A DNA stretch of 64,000 nt, from NCBI GenBank assembly GCA_002286855.1, contig NRSV01000009.1:126984-190983 (forward strand), given 5' to 3'. The translations under genes were made by a program, and so were the position numbers. Origin of the DNA: Bipolaris cookei (Eukaryota > Ascomycota > Dothideomycetes > Pleosporales > Pleosporaceae). Below, piece by piece: positions 1-11,411 of the stretch (the stretch's first letter is position 1; each line of letters begins with the position of its first letter). The notes below the pieces were generated by a model. The model searched no databases. It had not been told where the DNA came from and worked only from the letters and a program-made list of their open reading frames with translations.

Positions 1-1852
1 TGCAGTCCCGGCTTCCGCTTCCTCGGCAGCCCGCAGTTGACTCATTGCCAATGCCAACACGAACCACGTAAGTACAGGCGATATACAGGGAACGCCAACT
101 GTCACACCTACGTCAATTTTTGCCTCGCTTGCTGCATTCCGCCACGCCTGCGAGGCGCATGATCCAATACCACTGTGCATCCATCCACCTCACCTCCCTC
201 GAGAGTTTGGCCCCTAGCCACAAGTCTGAACTTACTTTCCCTTCTGCCTCCTACTCTTACAACTAAGCCGAACTGCTGGAGGAGGGGGCGATGCATGACG
301 ACAAGCCATTACTCGGGCTCGACCATCCTGCTCATGGCGCCTCCACCGCATGGCCGCCCGTTTCCAGCCCTCCCCTCGTCTCCACCAAGGTTGGAAGTAT
401 CTCGGGCATACGACCCCAGCAAACGCATAGACGCAGCAACGGATCCCCAAAAACTATAACATTTTTTTCGTCTTGCCCTGTTGCTTACTATCATTGCTAA
501 CCCTGGCTCGCTCTTTCCTTAGTCGGATTTATGGTCCAATGCTCCGTAGTCGTGCAAGCGTTCTTACTACTTTTGCTCAAGCCTGACGTATAACAGCTGC
601 CACAACAGCAGTCCAATATTGGCGTGCGTCGGAGAAGCATAACCCCGCTCCCCTCGCGCAAAATCACAACGCTGCATCTCAGGGATTTGCTCCTAGTGAC
701 TTGCATTACATTGGTTGTCCTGAGTGTCATTCAACTCATGCAAAGCCATGCTCCCAATAAACACTGTGCTCACCAACCCCAAGCTGCTGCATATCCGGTC
801 AGAATCCTCCACACAGCCAACGCACCACTGCGAGTGCAGTACACCTAGGCAATAGAATTCATTTCTTTTGATCTTATTTCTTTTTCCCGCACCTTGGTTC
901 CGCGTCACGTGCCTAGTGCTGGCTGCGTCGGAAGGAGCGTTCCATCCAACGGTACCTCATACCCGAGTACGCCTACCAGCTTCGGATTGCTTGGCAAATG
1001 CATTCCAGACCGCAGGCCCGCCAAAGGCCACTCATCTGTCTATGTACGACGACATGATTCAATCGATTTATGCGTGCCGCCGATGTGGCCTTGAGAACCC
1101 GACCATCTTTCTCTTTCTACTTCAACTCCTCGCCACCCATTGCCTTGGTGTTTGAACGGCCTGTACTCAATTGGAGCAGACTACAGGGAGTTGTCTCATC
1201 TTTTCTGGTACATTCAGAAATCAGCAATAGGTAAAGATATGTATAACGCATCTTGCTGTATACAAAACCGTAGGTGCTATAGCATTGTTTGATGCTGTCT
1301 GTCAGCAAAGGAGAGATGGAAGAGCTTACGATTGCCCAAATAGGAGTCACAGCCCATAATGGCTGTTGCTTGACATGGTCACAGACAGCCCGCTACCAGT
1401 GCAGCAGTTGTTTCGTTCACTATCTAAACGCTAGAGTTAGCATGCAGTACAAAAGCTGCCCATATTGGTGAGACGGCTTGGAGTATCAGTGCTTAGAAGG
1501 AGACTGCACGTGACATCGTTGGGGGATCATGTGAGCACAGTGAACAGTACTAGTACGTACTTACATATTGATAGCTCACAAGCATGTGAAAATAGCGTAA
1601 GCAGCGGAACAGCTTGCCGCCTGTGGTCTATGTCTGGTTGCGGATGAGCTGTTGGTGGATCCGTGTGCTGTTCTGCTTGTCCCGATTAGGAAGAGACAGG
1701 GTCTCCCGTGCCTTGCCAACAAAGCGCTCCACTGCGTAAACAAACACCGCCCACCCACATTACACCACCATCACCCCGCAGTCCTGATAACCAAATCCAG
1801 CAATATTCAACCAATACATCAGTACCTGGCTGCAGTCGCCCAGAACATCACC
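1..1852. other. Gene-free stretch upstream of NUF2
   Basis: No reading frame here looks like a protein. The short open frames on both strands are under 100 codons, overlap one another and have no recognisable motif. A lone TGACTCA (38-44) matches a Gcn4-type site but no gene next to it can be assigned. The last 100 bases before the NUF2 start are C/A-rich, as is common for fungal 5' leaders. Confidence 0.5.
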
Positions 1853-3335
1853 ATGTCTTACAACGGGCGCATGAGCATGGCGCGCACAACACAACACAAT
1901 CAGCGCGCACCCCCAGTCAACGAACATGACGCTTTCATGACCTTGGTATGTCGACAGACGCCCTTCAAATCAAGGTGACGCTGACCGGTCTAGCCGGACA
2001 ACGAGATCGCAGGCTGTATTTCAGACATCGGCATCCAGTTCACCGTATCGGACCTACAGAAGCCCAACCCCCAGATCATCCAAAAAGTTTTCGAATGGCT
2101 GGCCGAACTGCTAATGAACACGACTCGCGAAGTCGTTGCACCAGCAATGCGTGCCGCTGCTGAAGATATGTGCGGAGGAGACGCAGAGCGGCTCTACACT
2201 AGCGATACCAGAGATTTGATGGGCTTCTTTGTCATCCTAAGAAAACTATTGCGCGAGGTGGGTGCTACTCGGAAGCGGTCGGATGGGTCTTTGCTAACAA
2301 ATCTAGTGTGGAATTCATGATTTTACTTTCAACGATCTATACAAGCCCACTCATGGCCGCCTTGTTAAGATATTTTCGTACATGATCAACTTTATCCGCT
2401 TCCGCGAATCTCAAACTGAAATCATCGACGAGCATTTCAACAAGGCCGAACGCACTAAACTACGAATCGAACAGCTGTACAATGACAAGCAAACCAAGGA
2501 AATGCAACTGGCCGATCTTGAGCGCAACCGTGCCGCCACCCAAAGGCTGATGCAGGAGAAGGAGAAGCGCAACAACGAGCTGAAGACCCGACTGTTAGAA
2601 TTGAAGAGGGGGCAAGAAGCAGTAGCGGAGAAGCTGGAGCGTGCTAAGCTGGAGCAAGACAGGCTGAAGAAGCTGCTTCAGCAAAAAGTCGAAAACAAGG
2701 AGAATGTCCAGCGCGAGGTGCTGAAACTGAAACCATACACTCAGCAGAGCCCAACAGCCCTCGAAGACTCATTACGCGACTTGAGCGATCGACTCACGGG
2801 CGACAAGACACAGATTGACATGTTAGACCGCCGTGCTCGCGCCCTTCAAACCTCGACTGATTCGTTCGCTGTTGTCGCTACCGACGTTACTTCATGCACG
2901 CGATTGCTTACCGATGTACAAGCTGATCTCACGCGAGAGGAGGAGGAGCTGGCAAAGGCATCAAGACACCGAGATGCGCTGGCCGACCGGAGCAACAATG
3001 TGCGCGACGTCGAGCGACAAGAACGCCTCTTGCAAAAGCAATTGGGTAACATCAATGCCCGCACAGACAAGCTCAAGGCCAAAGGCGATGAAGAGGCAGA
3101 GCGTGCGCGTAGACGTATGGAGGAGCTTCGCGATACTCATGCCAAGCTTACGGAAGAGCGCGGCGAGAAGGGGCGAGAGATGGAGCGGCGGAGAGTCCGT
3201 ATTGAGCAGACCGAGAAGAAGATGGCCGAGCTCAAAGACAACATTGAGAATGAGGTTCACTCTGCTCACGACGAGTATCTCAAGATGGAGAGTCACATCA
3301 AGCTCTACATTACAGAGATGGAGCAAAGTATATAG
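1853..3335 (+). CDS. NUF2: Kinetochore protein Nuf2 (Ndc80 complex)
   Basis: Three exons, 1853-1945, 1994-2257 and 2307-3335, encode about 461 aa, the usual Nuf2 length. The introns (1946-1993, 2258-2306) have GTATG/GTGGG donors and TAG acceptors. The N-terminal part (about residues 30-150) is a calponin-homology-like Nuf2 head: after the first splice comes LPDNEIAGCISDIGIQFT, then DLQKPNPQIIQKVFEWLAEL, and after the second splice DLYKPTHGRLVKIFSYMINF. These are hallmark Nuf2 strings. The remaining 300 residues are charged heptad-rich coiled coil, expected to pair with Ndc80. In the family, Nuf2/Ndc80 heads bind microtubules while the other end joins Spc24/Spc25 at the outer kinetochore. The ATG at 1853 is the first in frame and lies just before the conserved head. 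Identification is firm. Confidence 0.95.
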
Positions 3336-4242
3336 TTGTCTCCTTCGGGGTGGGGGGGAGGGATAGATGATGTTTTTTTTTCGGTCAGGCGGGGCGTTTG
3401 GGAGCTTTGTGCTTCCGTTCAGATACCATGAGACAATCTAGGGCCCTAGGATGTGATACCACGTAGTTCTGTTTTAATCACAATTGTTAGACTTTTACAT
3501 ACTTGTTGTGAGCCATTGTCTCTCACCGCCCAATGCCATGGTTAGCGAAGAGGATAGATAGACAACGCATCCCTGAGTCTAGTTCTGCAGGCGAGGTGGC
3601 GACAGGCCATGAAGACATCAAGACTTGGTGCTACCTTGCAAGCAGCGGTCTATATCCCCACAAGCTTGCGTGTTGAGCCACCGGTTACCCGGGAGGTACA
3701 AGTGTCTTCAGGGCCTGCCCAAAAAAACATAGTGGGTGGGGGATCATGCGTGTTGTGCTATATCGATATTAGATTTCTTGTCACAATCAAAACATCGAGT
3801 TGCACTTTGAGTCATCTGAATAGTAAGATCATATCCAAAATTTCACATACTCGATTGATGCACAAATGTTAGTACATGAACATTCGAAGCCTGCATACCT
3901 TGTAGCATGCGAATAGAGTCCTCGCTGGAACGGGCGACCCTTGGTTTCATATATGCTCCTTTGTCCAACATGGATCTAAGTAGGGTAGTAGAATCGGAAC
4001 TGTGGTAGTTGATGGTGTGGCGGTGTAATTCGGAGTGTTTAGACGAGGCCTTATATGCATGGTAATCTTCAAGAAGCGACATGTGGTTTGTTGCTTCGCA
4101 TCGAGCTGCACATGCCTGGCATAGCGTATACGTTCATAACGACTAGGACAGCCGAGAACATAGACAATTATTGCGTTTTGCTTGGTATAGTGTGTGGGCG
4201 AGGGGCCAGCGAGCAAACCAGTGCTCAAGCATGAAAGAGTGT

Positions 4243-4249
4243 TGAGTCA
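4243..4249 (-). promoter_or_regulatory. Gcn4/CpcA-type site (TGAGTCA)
   Basis: TGAGTCA is the reverse complement of the canonical general amino-acid control element. It lies 370 bases before the homocitrate synthase ATG and is one of three such sites in this promoter. Confidence 0.55.
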
Positions 4250-4282
4250 GGGTGGATTGCAAATTGCCAGAGCCCCATTGCT

Positions 4283-4289
4283 TGACTCA
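4283..4289 (+). promoter_or_regulatory. Gcn4/CpcA-type site (TGACTCA)
   Basis: Perfect TGACTCA 330 bases before the homocitrate synthase ATG, 40 bases after the previous site. Role inferred from known Gcn4/CpcA control of lysine genes. Confidence 0.55.
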
Positions 4290-4520
4290 CTTGCGGAAAC
4301 CGCATTTGGAGCCTTGGTCAATTTCTCCAGGTTTGTGGAGCATGGGATAGACTGGGAGCGGGAAAAAAATGGCTGTACTCCGCTTCCCGTGCATGAAAGC
4401 AGACTGCTCCCGTTGGTCGCTCAACCCCACATCATCAGCGAAGCCGGCCTAGCACAGCTACAGGCCCGATCCCGGCTCTGACGCTTTTCATCATCGCTCA
4501 GCGCAGCAGATTTTTGTCAT

Positions 4521-4527
4521 TGACTCA
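4521..4527 (+). promoter_or_regulatory. Gcn4/CpcA-type site (TGACTCA)
   Basis: Perfect TGACTCA 92 bases before the homocitrate synthase ATG, the best placed of the three to act near the core promoter. Confidence 0.6.
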
Positions 4528-4612
4528 CCTTGGGAGCAGCTGCCCGGCCTTCAAATACTGCTCTTTGCCCACCACTCTTCTAACATTCTACAACACACTT
4601 CAATTTCCAAAC

Positions 4613-6344
4613 ATGTGCCCTCCCACAGAAGAAACCACCAACGGCCATGCCAACGGCACCAATGGTGCACCTCGCAGCAAGGAAGGCTTCACTGGTGTCC
4701 AGACCAAGCAGAACCCTCACCCGTCACACAGGAGTCCTTACCAGCCTGTTGGCGACTTCCTGTCAAATGTTGGGCGATTCAAGATTATCGGTGCGTTCAG
4801 AATGCCAACCTTCACCGCTACCCGATGCGCACGCGTCGATACCTGAAGTTTTGCAATTGAGCACTGTACCAGGACACAACTGACTTTATTCGTGTAGAGA
4901 GCACACTGAGAGAGGGTGAGCAGTTTGCCAATGCCTACTTCGACCTCGAAGCCAAGATCAAGATCGCCAAAGCCCTTGACAACTTTGGTGTTGATTGTAA
5001 GAAATTACTCCGCGGCACTTGGCCTGCAAATTTCCCAGGCTAATCAAATTCTAGACATCGAAGTCACCAGTCCCGCTGCTTCCGAACAGTCGAGAAGGGA
5101 CTGCGAGGCTCTGTGCAAGCTTGGGGTACGTTTTGCAAATATTCTGGTAGCGAGGTCGCACGCTGATAATTTTGCAGTTGAAAGCCAAGATCCTCACCCA
5201 CGTACGATGCCACATGGACGATGCTAGAATCGCTGTCGAGACGGGTGTCGACGGTCTCGATGTCGTCATTGGAACCTCAGCATACCTCCGTGAGCACAGC
5301 CACGGCAAGGACATGACATACATCAAGAACACGGCACTTGAGGTTATTGAGTTTGTCAAGAGCAAGGGCAAGGAGATCCGCTTTAGTTCCGAGGACTCGT
5401 TCCGATCAGATCTTGTGGATCTTCTCTCCATCTACAGTGCCGTTGACAAGGTTGGCGTCGACCGTGTTGGTATTGCCGACACCGTTGGCTGCGCATCTCC
5501 CCGTCAAGTGTACGACTTGGTCCGCACTCTGCGTGGCGTCGTTTCCTGCGATATTGAGACGCATTTCCATAATGACTCTGGCTGTGCTATTGCCAACGCA
5601 TTCTGCGCGCTGGAGGCAGGAGCTACGCACATTGACACCTCTGTACTCGGCATTGGCGAGCGCAACGGCATTACTCCTCTCGGAGGCCTGATGGCTCGCA
5701 TGATTGTGGCCGACCGCGAATACGTCACCAGCAAGTACAACATCAAGGCGCTCAAGGAGGTTGAGGATCTGGTTGCCGATCTCGTTGAAGTGAACATCCC
5801 TTTCAACGTAAGTACTCTCTCCAAAGTAGAAGCAATCTGGACGCATCATTGACTCGTATCTCAGAACTACATTACTGGATTCTGCGCCTTCACCCACAAG
5901 GCTGGTATTCACGCCAAGGCCATCCTGAACAACCCCTCGACGTACGAAATCATTAACCCTCAGGATTTCGGCATGTCCCGCTACGTGCACTTCGCCAGTA
6001 GGCTTACGGGATGGAACGCGATCAAGAGCCGTGCCGAGCAGCTTGGTCTGCAGATGACTGAGGCACAATACAAGGAGTGCACTGCTAAGATCAAGGCCAT
6101 TGCCGACATCCGCAAGATTGCGCTAGACGACACTGACTCCATCATCCGTACCTACCACAACAACCTCCATGCTACCGAGGAAGTGCCACTTCTGCCCGGT
6201 ATGACGGAGGAGGAGAAGGCCAAATTCGCCCAGGTCGAGGCCGAGCTGAACAGTGTCAACGAGAAGAGGGAGCTCGAGACGACTGCAGATGCACAGGCCG
6301 AGGTACCTGTTGCTAAGAAAAACAAGACCGTGACCGTATCATAA
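4613..6344 (+). CDS. LYS21: Homocitrate synthase, lysine biosynthesis
   Basis: Five exons (4613-4790, 4898-4996, 5055-5125, 5178-5807, 5865-6344) encode about 485 aa. The enzyme condenses 2-oxoglutarate with acetyl-CoA to homocitrate, the first and feedback-controlled step of the fungal alpha-aminoadipate lysine pathway. After the first splice the family signature STLREGEQFANAYFDLE appears (Arg64-Glu65 for substrate). The HMGL-like TIM barrel carries the metal-binding His pair in ETHFHNDSGCA (His245, His247), and GFCAFTHKAGIHAKA follows in exon 5. All splice phases join in frame. The C-terminal 100 residues are the charged regulatory extension typical of fungal enzymes. Lys20 and Lys21 paralogs cannot be told apart here. 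Three Gcn4-type sites lie upstream, suggesting induction by amino-acid starvation. Confidence 0.96.
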
Positions 6345-6650
6345 GTACAGGTCGTTTGTATATATGGGATATCTGGAGTTAGTCGTTTCTGGCAGTCATC
6401 TTTCTGGAGCGGTTTTACGTTTGTTCTGGCCACGGAAAATTTACAGAGTTTTTTTTAGTTTTTTTATACCTGCAGATAGGCCTATGGGCAGCTGACAGGA
6501 TATATAGAAATGATGAGCAATGAGCAATGTTAAGACCAGACCACATTTGTATTGACCATACCAAGTTGTGCGTTGACCGACTGACCGAATCGAGCAAAAT
6601 ACCGACTGATCAACGGACCAACCACAAGTCACTGCCGCGGCGAAGATGGG

Positions 6651-6656
6651 CACGTG
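6651..6656 (+). promoter_or_regulatory. CACGTG E-box upstream of IDI1
   Basis: A palindromic CACGTG lies 130 bases before the isomerase ATG. Such sites bind bHLH factors (Cbf1-like, or with variants, SREBP-like). A single 6-mer is weak evidence. Confidence 0.25.
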
Positions 6657-6785
6657 AACTTGGACCCTTACTTGCCCGGGGCGCGCGTTTTCTTAGCCGG
6701 ACCTATACCGCCCCTCTCTCGACTTTCGGGGATCAATCGCCACGTCTCAATCCTCGTTGTTTTTCACTCCCCCCAAATCGCAATC

Positions 6786-7735
6786 ATGAGCACTGTCGAG
6801 ACGGTCACTCAGCACCCTGTGATTACTGCGGAAAATGTCCTGCGCCTATTTCCCGAAGTAAACACTTCACTCATCGGAGGATCGCACAACTCTGCCAAAA
6901 GTGACAATGCGCTGCAAGGCTATGATGAGGAGCAGATACGGCTGATGGACGAGGTGTGCATTGTCTTGGACAACGACGACCTGCCTATTGGTAGCGCGAC
7001 CAAGAAACTGTGTAAGTGCTTGCGCACAGCATAGCCCAAGGTGCAAGGCGACCAAGAACAACCAACTGTGTAACTCTGGGCGGTGCTGATATGGACAGGT
7101 CATCTCATGGAGAATATTGACAAAGGCCTCCTCCATCGCGCATTCTCCATCTTCCTCTTCGATTCCAAAAACCGTCTGCTCCTCCAGCAACGTGCGACCG
7201 AAAAAATCACGTTCCCGGACATGTGGACAAACACATGCTGCTCACACCCGCTAGGTATACCTGGAGAGACGGGTGTTGGACTTGAAGAGTCAATTCAGGG
7301 TGTGCGTCGTGCAGCAGTACGCAAGCTCAACCATGAACTTGGTATCAAGTCCGAGCAGGTGCCCATTGATGACTTCAAGTTTCTTACGCGGATACACTAC
7401 AAGTCCCCCAGTGACGGCGTGTGGGGCGAGCATGAAAGTAAGTTCTTCTGATGTCAAGGGGCACCAACGGCGTCGTGGACGAGTATTCACAACCCGTTTT
7501 AGTTGACTACATCCTGTTCATGAAGGCCGATGTCGACCTCGACATCAACCCCAACGAAGTCCGGGATTCAAAATGGGTATCCCAAGAGGACCTAAAGACC
7601 ATGTTCCAGGACAAGTCGCTCAAGTTCACACCATGGTTCAAGCTCATCTGTGAGAGCATGTTGTTCGAGTGGTGGGACCACCTCGACTCTGGGCTAGAGA
7701 AATACATGGGGGAGACAGAGATTCGGCGTATGTAA
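6786..7735 (+). CDS. IDI1: Isopentenyl-diphosphate delta-isomerase
   Basis: Three exons (6786-7011, 7099-7437, 7503-7735) encode 265 aa. The enzyme interconverts isopentenyl and dimethylallyl diphosphate at the entry to sterol and other isoprenoid synthesis. Visible motifs: TNTCCSHPL with the catalytic Cys (Cys123 by family alignment), the Nudix-like helix GVRRAAVRKLNHELGI, and WGEHE followed after the splice by IDYILFMKA. The C-terminus FTPWFKLICESMLFEWWDHL is typical of eukaryotic IDI. The second intron (7438-7502) splices GAA-A to TT, giving the conserved HEIDY. The first in-frame ATG with a good context (6786) was chosen; the frame stays open upstream but with no conserved sequence. Identification is firm. 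Confidence 0.95.
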
Positions 7736-9430
7736 AAGGCAGTGGAGGACTGCGCCCTGCGAAGTGGGCAGTGTTGCAAGTGAGCACAGCTACAAACTCC
7801 GAGACCAATCGTCCGTGTCGAATCTAGGGCTCCGCGTTAGACCACGCCGGGTTCCGAAGTGAGGCGGCGCATGCATGCAGGCTCGGCCCCCATAGATATC
7901 AAGTTTCCGATAATATCCCCGTCATCAATGGTTTGAATAGACCCCACGCCAATTATTCATCTGGCTTTATCGTGCGTACATCAGGATCTACTACCCCTCT
8001 CTTATCATTGTATCGTCGCGGGTTTGGTCATGGTTAACCAGCCACTAGCAGCGCCTCTGGCCGCTTAGCTTTGCCTACTAGAATGACTGGCAGCCTAATC
8101 TATGCCGATACGAGTCTGACCTTGGGTTGAACTGCTGGGTATAGAGTAATGGAGAGTTTCGATGATCTCCTGGGCTGGATGATGGCTCTGGACTTGCCTA
8201 CTGAGGGAGGTCCAGCCGAGGTCAGCGCTACCATGCTTCCTCTTAATCCCCACAGATGCTCACAGTACATACGCCACTGTCAATGCCACATCATTTGCCC
8301 TCCTCATCCCGCCGCTGATCGCAAGTGAATAACAAGCAAAGCAATGAGAATGAGCAAATACGTGCACAGATAATGCACGCGTTGAGCCGCATCGGGCCGA
8401 CATGCAGCTGAGGTCACAAGACGAATGATAACGGGGAAGACGCCTAGTAGCCAGGCAGATGGTTCCGTAATGACTAGATGTTGCTCGGCATATGTGAAGC
8501 ATGACCTTGGCCTCCACCCGAGGATGCTGGGGTGCTGCACAGACGGGGGTAGCCGTGGAACTATATCAGTATGCTGATGTCCTCCCCATCTCTGGCTCTC
8601 GTTGAAGAGGCATTACGTCTGCTACCACTGGTGCAAGTCAACCATTGCTCGTCATCTCACGTCAAACACGCCTTAGTGACTACTGCAATACCCCCACGAC
8701 ACACGCCTTCGGCTGCAACCGGACATTCTCACGACACACTGCTGCTGCGGCTCGACGTTAGCCAAGCATCGTACAGCTGTGCTGTCAGTGCTCTTGTGAC
8801 AGCGCCCTCAACGAGTAAAAAGCAACCTGCACGCCTTGGGCCAGCCATACATCAACGGCCACCAGTCCACGTACGCGGGCTTGATACATCGATAACCCAA
8901 CACGTATACTATCGGTGCAGGAAGATCCCGTCGCTCGGGTCCCCCTTCTACCAGCAACACTGAACTCAAAAGGGAGCTCATCGAGCCTCACCCATTGATG
9001 TCGGTTGATCTGCGTCAAGCTTTTACCTCTCTACGCTACCCATCTCGAGTCGAAACTGTCTCGAGATCGCAGCTTTCCAAGGTCCATACAGGAGATTTGA
9101 ATCGTCCTGCCAATACATAAACACCAGTTAGGAAGTCGAGAAAAGGTATACCATAATGGCAGGCAATCTACGGTCAAGGCTCCTGCTCAGCCCACGACGA
9201 CCCATATCAACCACAACTAGACTAATATCCATCTAGTAGCGTTGTTTGAACTCAAGGTTTCTTTCTAGACACACTGTAGTTCAAGTGACTAACCAACCTT
9301 TGGACGAGCCTGATAGCTAGCCCTGCGGGGAACACTTCACGGTGGCTTATTCCACGACTGTCCCAATTACCAAACGAAGCGGCAGATCCCATTTGAATAC
9401 TAGTAGAAGCTTACCAACGAAACCGCAATC
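7736..9430. other. Long intergenic region, IDI1 to GNAT gene
   Basis: About 1.7 kb without a supportable gene. The longest plus frame (8571-8963) is low in conserved features, rich in S/T/H and not followed by plausible splice partners. I see no repeats or RNA genes. Confidence 0.5.
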
Positions 9431-10317
9431 ATGGCGAAAACCTTGTCGCCCATTACGCCAGTCGGCTGTAGTTTTACGGGAGAAGCAAAATCCTCCAACT
9501 TGAAGTCTGCTACGATCAGGGCCAATGAAGTCCCTGCTAGCATCAAGATTGTGAAGCAAAAGCCCACCACTCCTGCCTTGCCTCCGCTTACGCATGATGT
9601 CCGTGTCGTGACCCTTGCCGAGTACAAGCAAGCTGCTCTTTGTCTGGCCGAGGCCTTTAACCAGGATGAGGTAGTCAGGTACTTTGTCGATGTACCTGAC
9701 CTTGCTCACTGGACTGAAGAGAAAAAGTTCGCTTTGCATGTCGAGATTCTCGAATACATCACGTATGCTCACATCCTCAAGGGAATGGTGACTACTGTCG
9801 GAGACTTTGAAGCAGTTGCGCTGTGGTAAGTTATCAACATTGGTACCATGCAAGGATCATCAGGCTTATATACAATTCTAGGATGCCACCAGGCCAGAAC
9901 ATGGATGACTATCTCACCATGTTCCGCTCTGGCATGTGGCGTCTGAACTTCCGCCTCTCGGCCGAAGGCAAGCGTCGCTTCTTTGGCGAGTTCATTCCTC
10001 TACTCCATGACACGATGCATACCACACTCGGTGATCGAGAACTCGAGGCCTGGTACTTGGTATACATTGGCACTAGGCCTAGTGGCCGTAGAAAGGGCCA
10101 TGCTCGAAAGCTCATCGAGCATGTCACGAAGCTGGCGGATCGTGAGGGCAGGCCGTGTTACTTGGAGTCGAGCAACGAGGCCAACCCCCCGATCTACCGA
10201 AAGTTTGGCTTTCAAGTGACGAGAAGGGTCAACCTTCAGAGGGGTGGAAAGAATATCCCAATGGATATCATGGTGAGAGAGTCCCAGATGACGGAAGAGA
10301 AGAGGAGTGGCATGTAA
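9431..10317 (+). CDS. GNAT-family N-acetyltransferase
   Basis: Two exons (9431-9825 and 9882-10317) encode 276 aa; the intron has GTAAG and CTAG ends and splits the Trp codon of VALW/MPPGQNMDDY. The C-terminal half is a GNAT fold: the acetyl-CoA loop is in WYLVYIGTRPSGRRKGHARK (R-x-x-G-x-A type), followed by a helix and YLESSNEANPPIYRKFGF, the usual beta6-beta7 region. The first 50 residues look disordered. This type of protein is widespread in ascomycetes and its acceptor substrate is generally unknown, so only acetyl-CoA-dependent transfer can be claimed. Its location is probably cytosolic, as no signal peptide is visible. Confidence 0.85.
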
Positions 10318-11411
10318 GGTAGTTGGAGGGATAGGATGGATAGTGAACAGTAAAGCACCGGTTCAACAGGTGACTTCGGGGTAAGATACAAGCTAGGAAA
10401 TACTGGCTTTTTGTAGTGTCATTCAACAGGGCCTACCTAGTGGGAGGAGGGGGTTTTTTTTGCACGGATTTCTTTTCATACATATCTTAGATTACACTCG
10501 TTACTGTGGGGGTACAAGGAAGCAAAGTAGTGACACAATGCTTGTAGCTCCCCGAATGATACTTATTGTGATGACGTTGTAAGAGATAAATTGAAAGCTC
10601 TTGACGCGAGAAGTGTATTGGCATAGTCGAATGGTGTAAGCATGAGGCGTTTCAGCAGCAATTGTGTAGCAGCCTCGCAATGGAGTCGAGCATGAAGCCG
10701 GAAGTGGGGGTATTGAGTCGAGATGAAATGCCCCGAGATATGTAGTCGCTGACGCGGATCGTAATATGTAAGTAGCACGTGGTGCCAGGGCCTTGGCTTA
10801 TCAAAGCAAAAGCAAAGAAGGATAAGAAGATTACACGAGAGATTAGCGGTGGAGCTTGGTAGCGGCAGTGCTGGCAGGCTTCACGACAAATTGCGGTGTC
10901 ATGAAACACGCACTGCCGACGGTATCGCTGACCCAGTTGCCAAACCTGTCGCGTCTTCATCTCCTCGCTCCCTGATTGTCCCCCTCGTCCACACTGTCAT
11001 TGTTCGTCCGCTGCCTGCGCTCGTTGTACGCCTGCTGCACTGTTGCACCATTGCAGACTTTGCTTTCGCCTACGTAGCCTTACATCTCATCACCCCTCGT
11101 GATCCATCCCCAATTCTCACCCTTTCATCCCAAATCCGCCTAATCGATAAAAAAAAGTGGTGTCTCCCCACTCGGTCCACATCCGCAACGCTACCTAACG
11201 CACCCCGCAAGTCTCGCCCAGCAACGCGTCGACGGCCTGCTGAAGCCAATCGTCCGCCTTGCCAGCTCACACCCAGCGAAAGACTTTGCTGGAGCCTGCC
11301 GTTGCATTCCACGTACCATTTACTTATCGCGCCCCTATCAACCTGCTTTCACCCTCCTCTATCGCTGCTTCTTCTTCTTCTTCTTCTTCTTCTTCTTTTG
11401 TTTTTCTCGTC
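10318..11411. other. Intergenic leader with CT-rich tract
   Basis: No convincing gene. Long frames in 10849-11475 are C-rich leader sequence of the next gene: they contain a TTC repeat (11368-11398) and have no conserved motif. The pyrimidine tract directly before the ATG at 11412 is typical of a fungal promoter or 5' leader. Confidence 0.5.

Larger units (their letters stand above)
3336..4612. other. Intergenic: NUF2 3' end and lysine-gene promoter
   Basis: No credible gene. A purine-rich run (3345-3365) and a T8 tract follow the NUF2 stop. The last 400 bases form the promoter of the homocitrate synthase gene and contain three perfect TGACTCA-type sites, listed separately. Confidence 0.6.

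Noticed and set aside
5406..6068. Minus-strand open frame of 220 codons across homocitrate synthase
   Set aside because: It is the antisense shadow of a C/G-biased third-codon gene; no motif, and the sense strand encodes a certain enzyme.
8571..8963. Plus-strand frame of 130 codons in the IDI1-GNAT gap
   Set aside because: No motif, no splice partners, S/T/H-rich composition.
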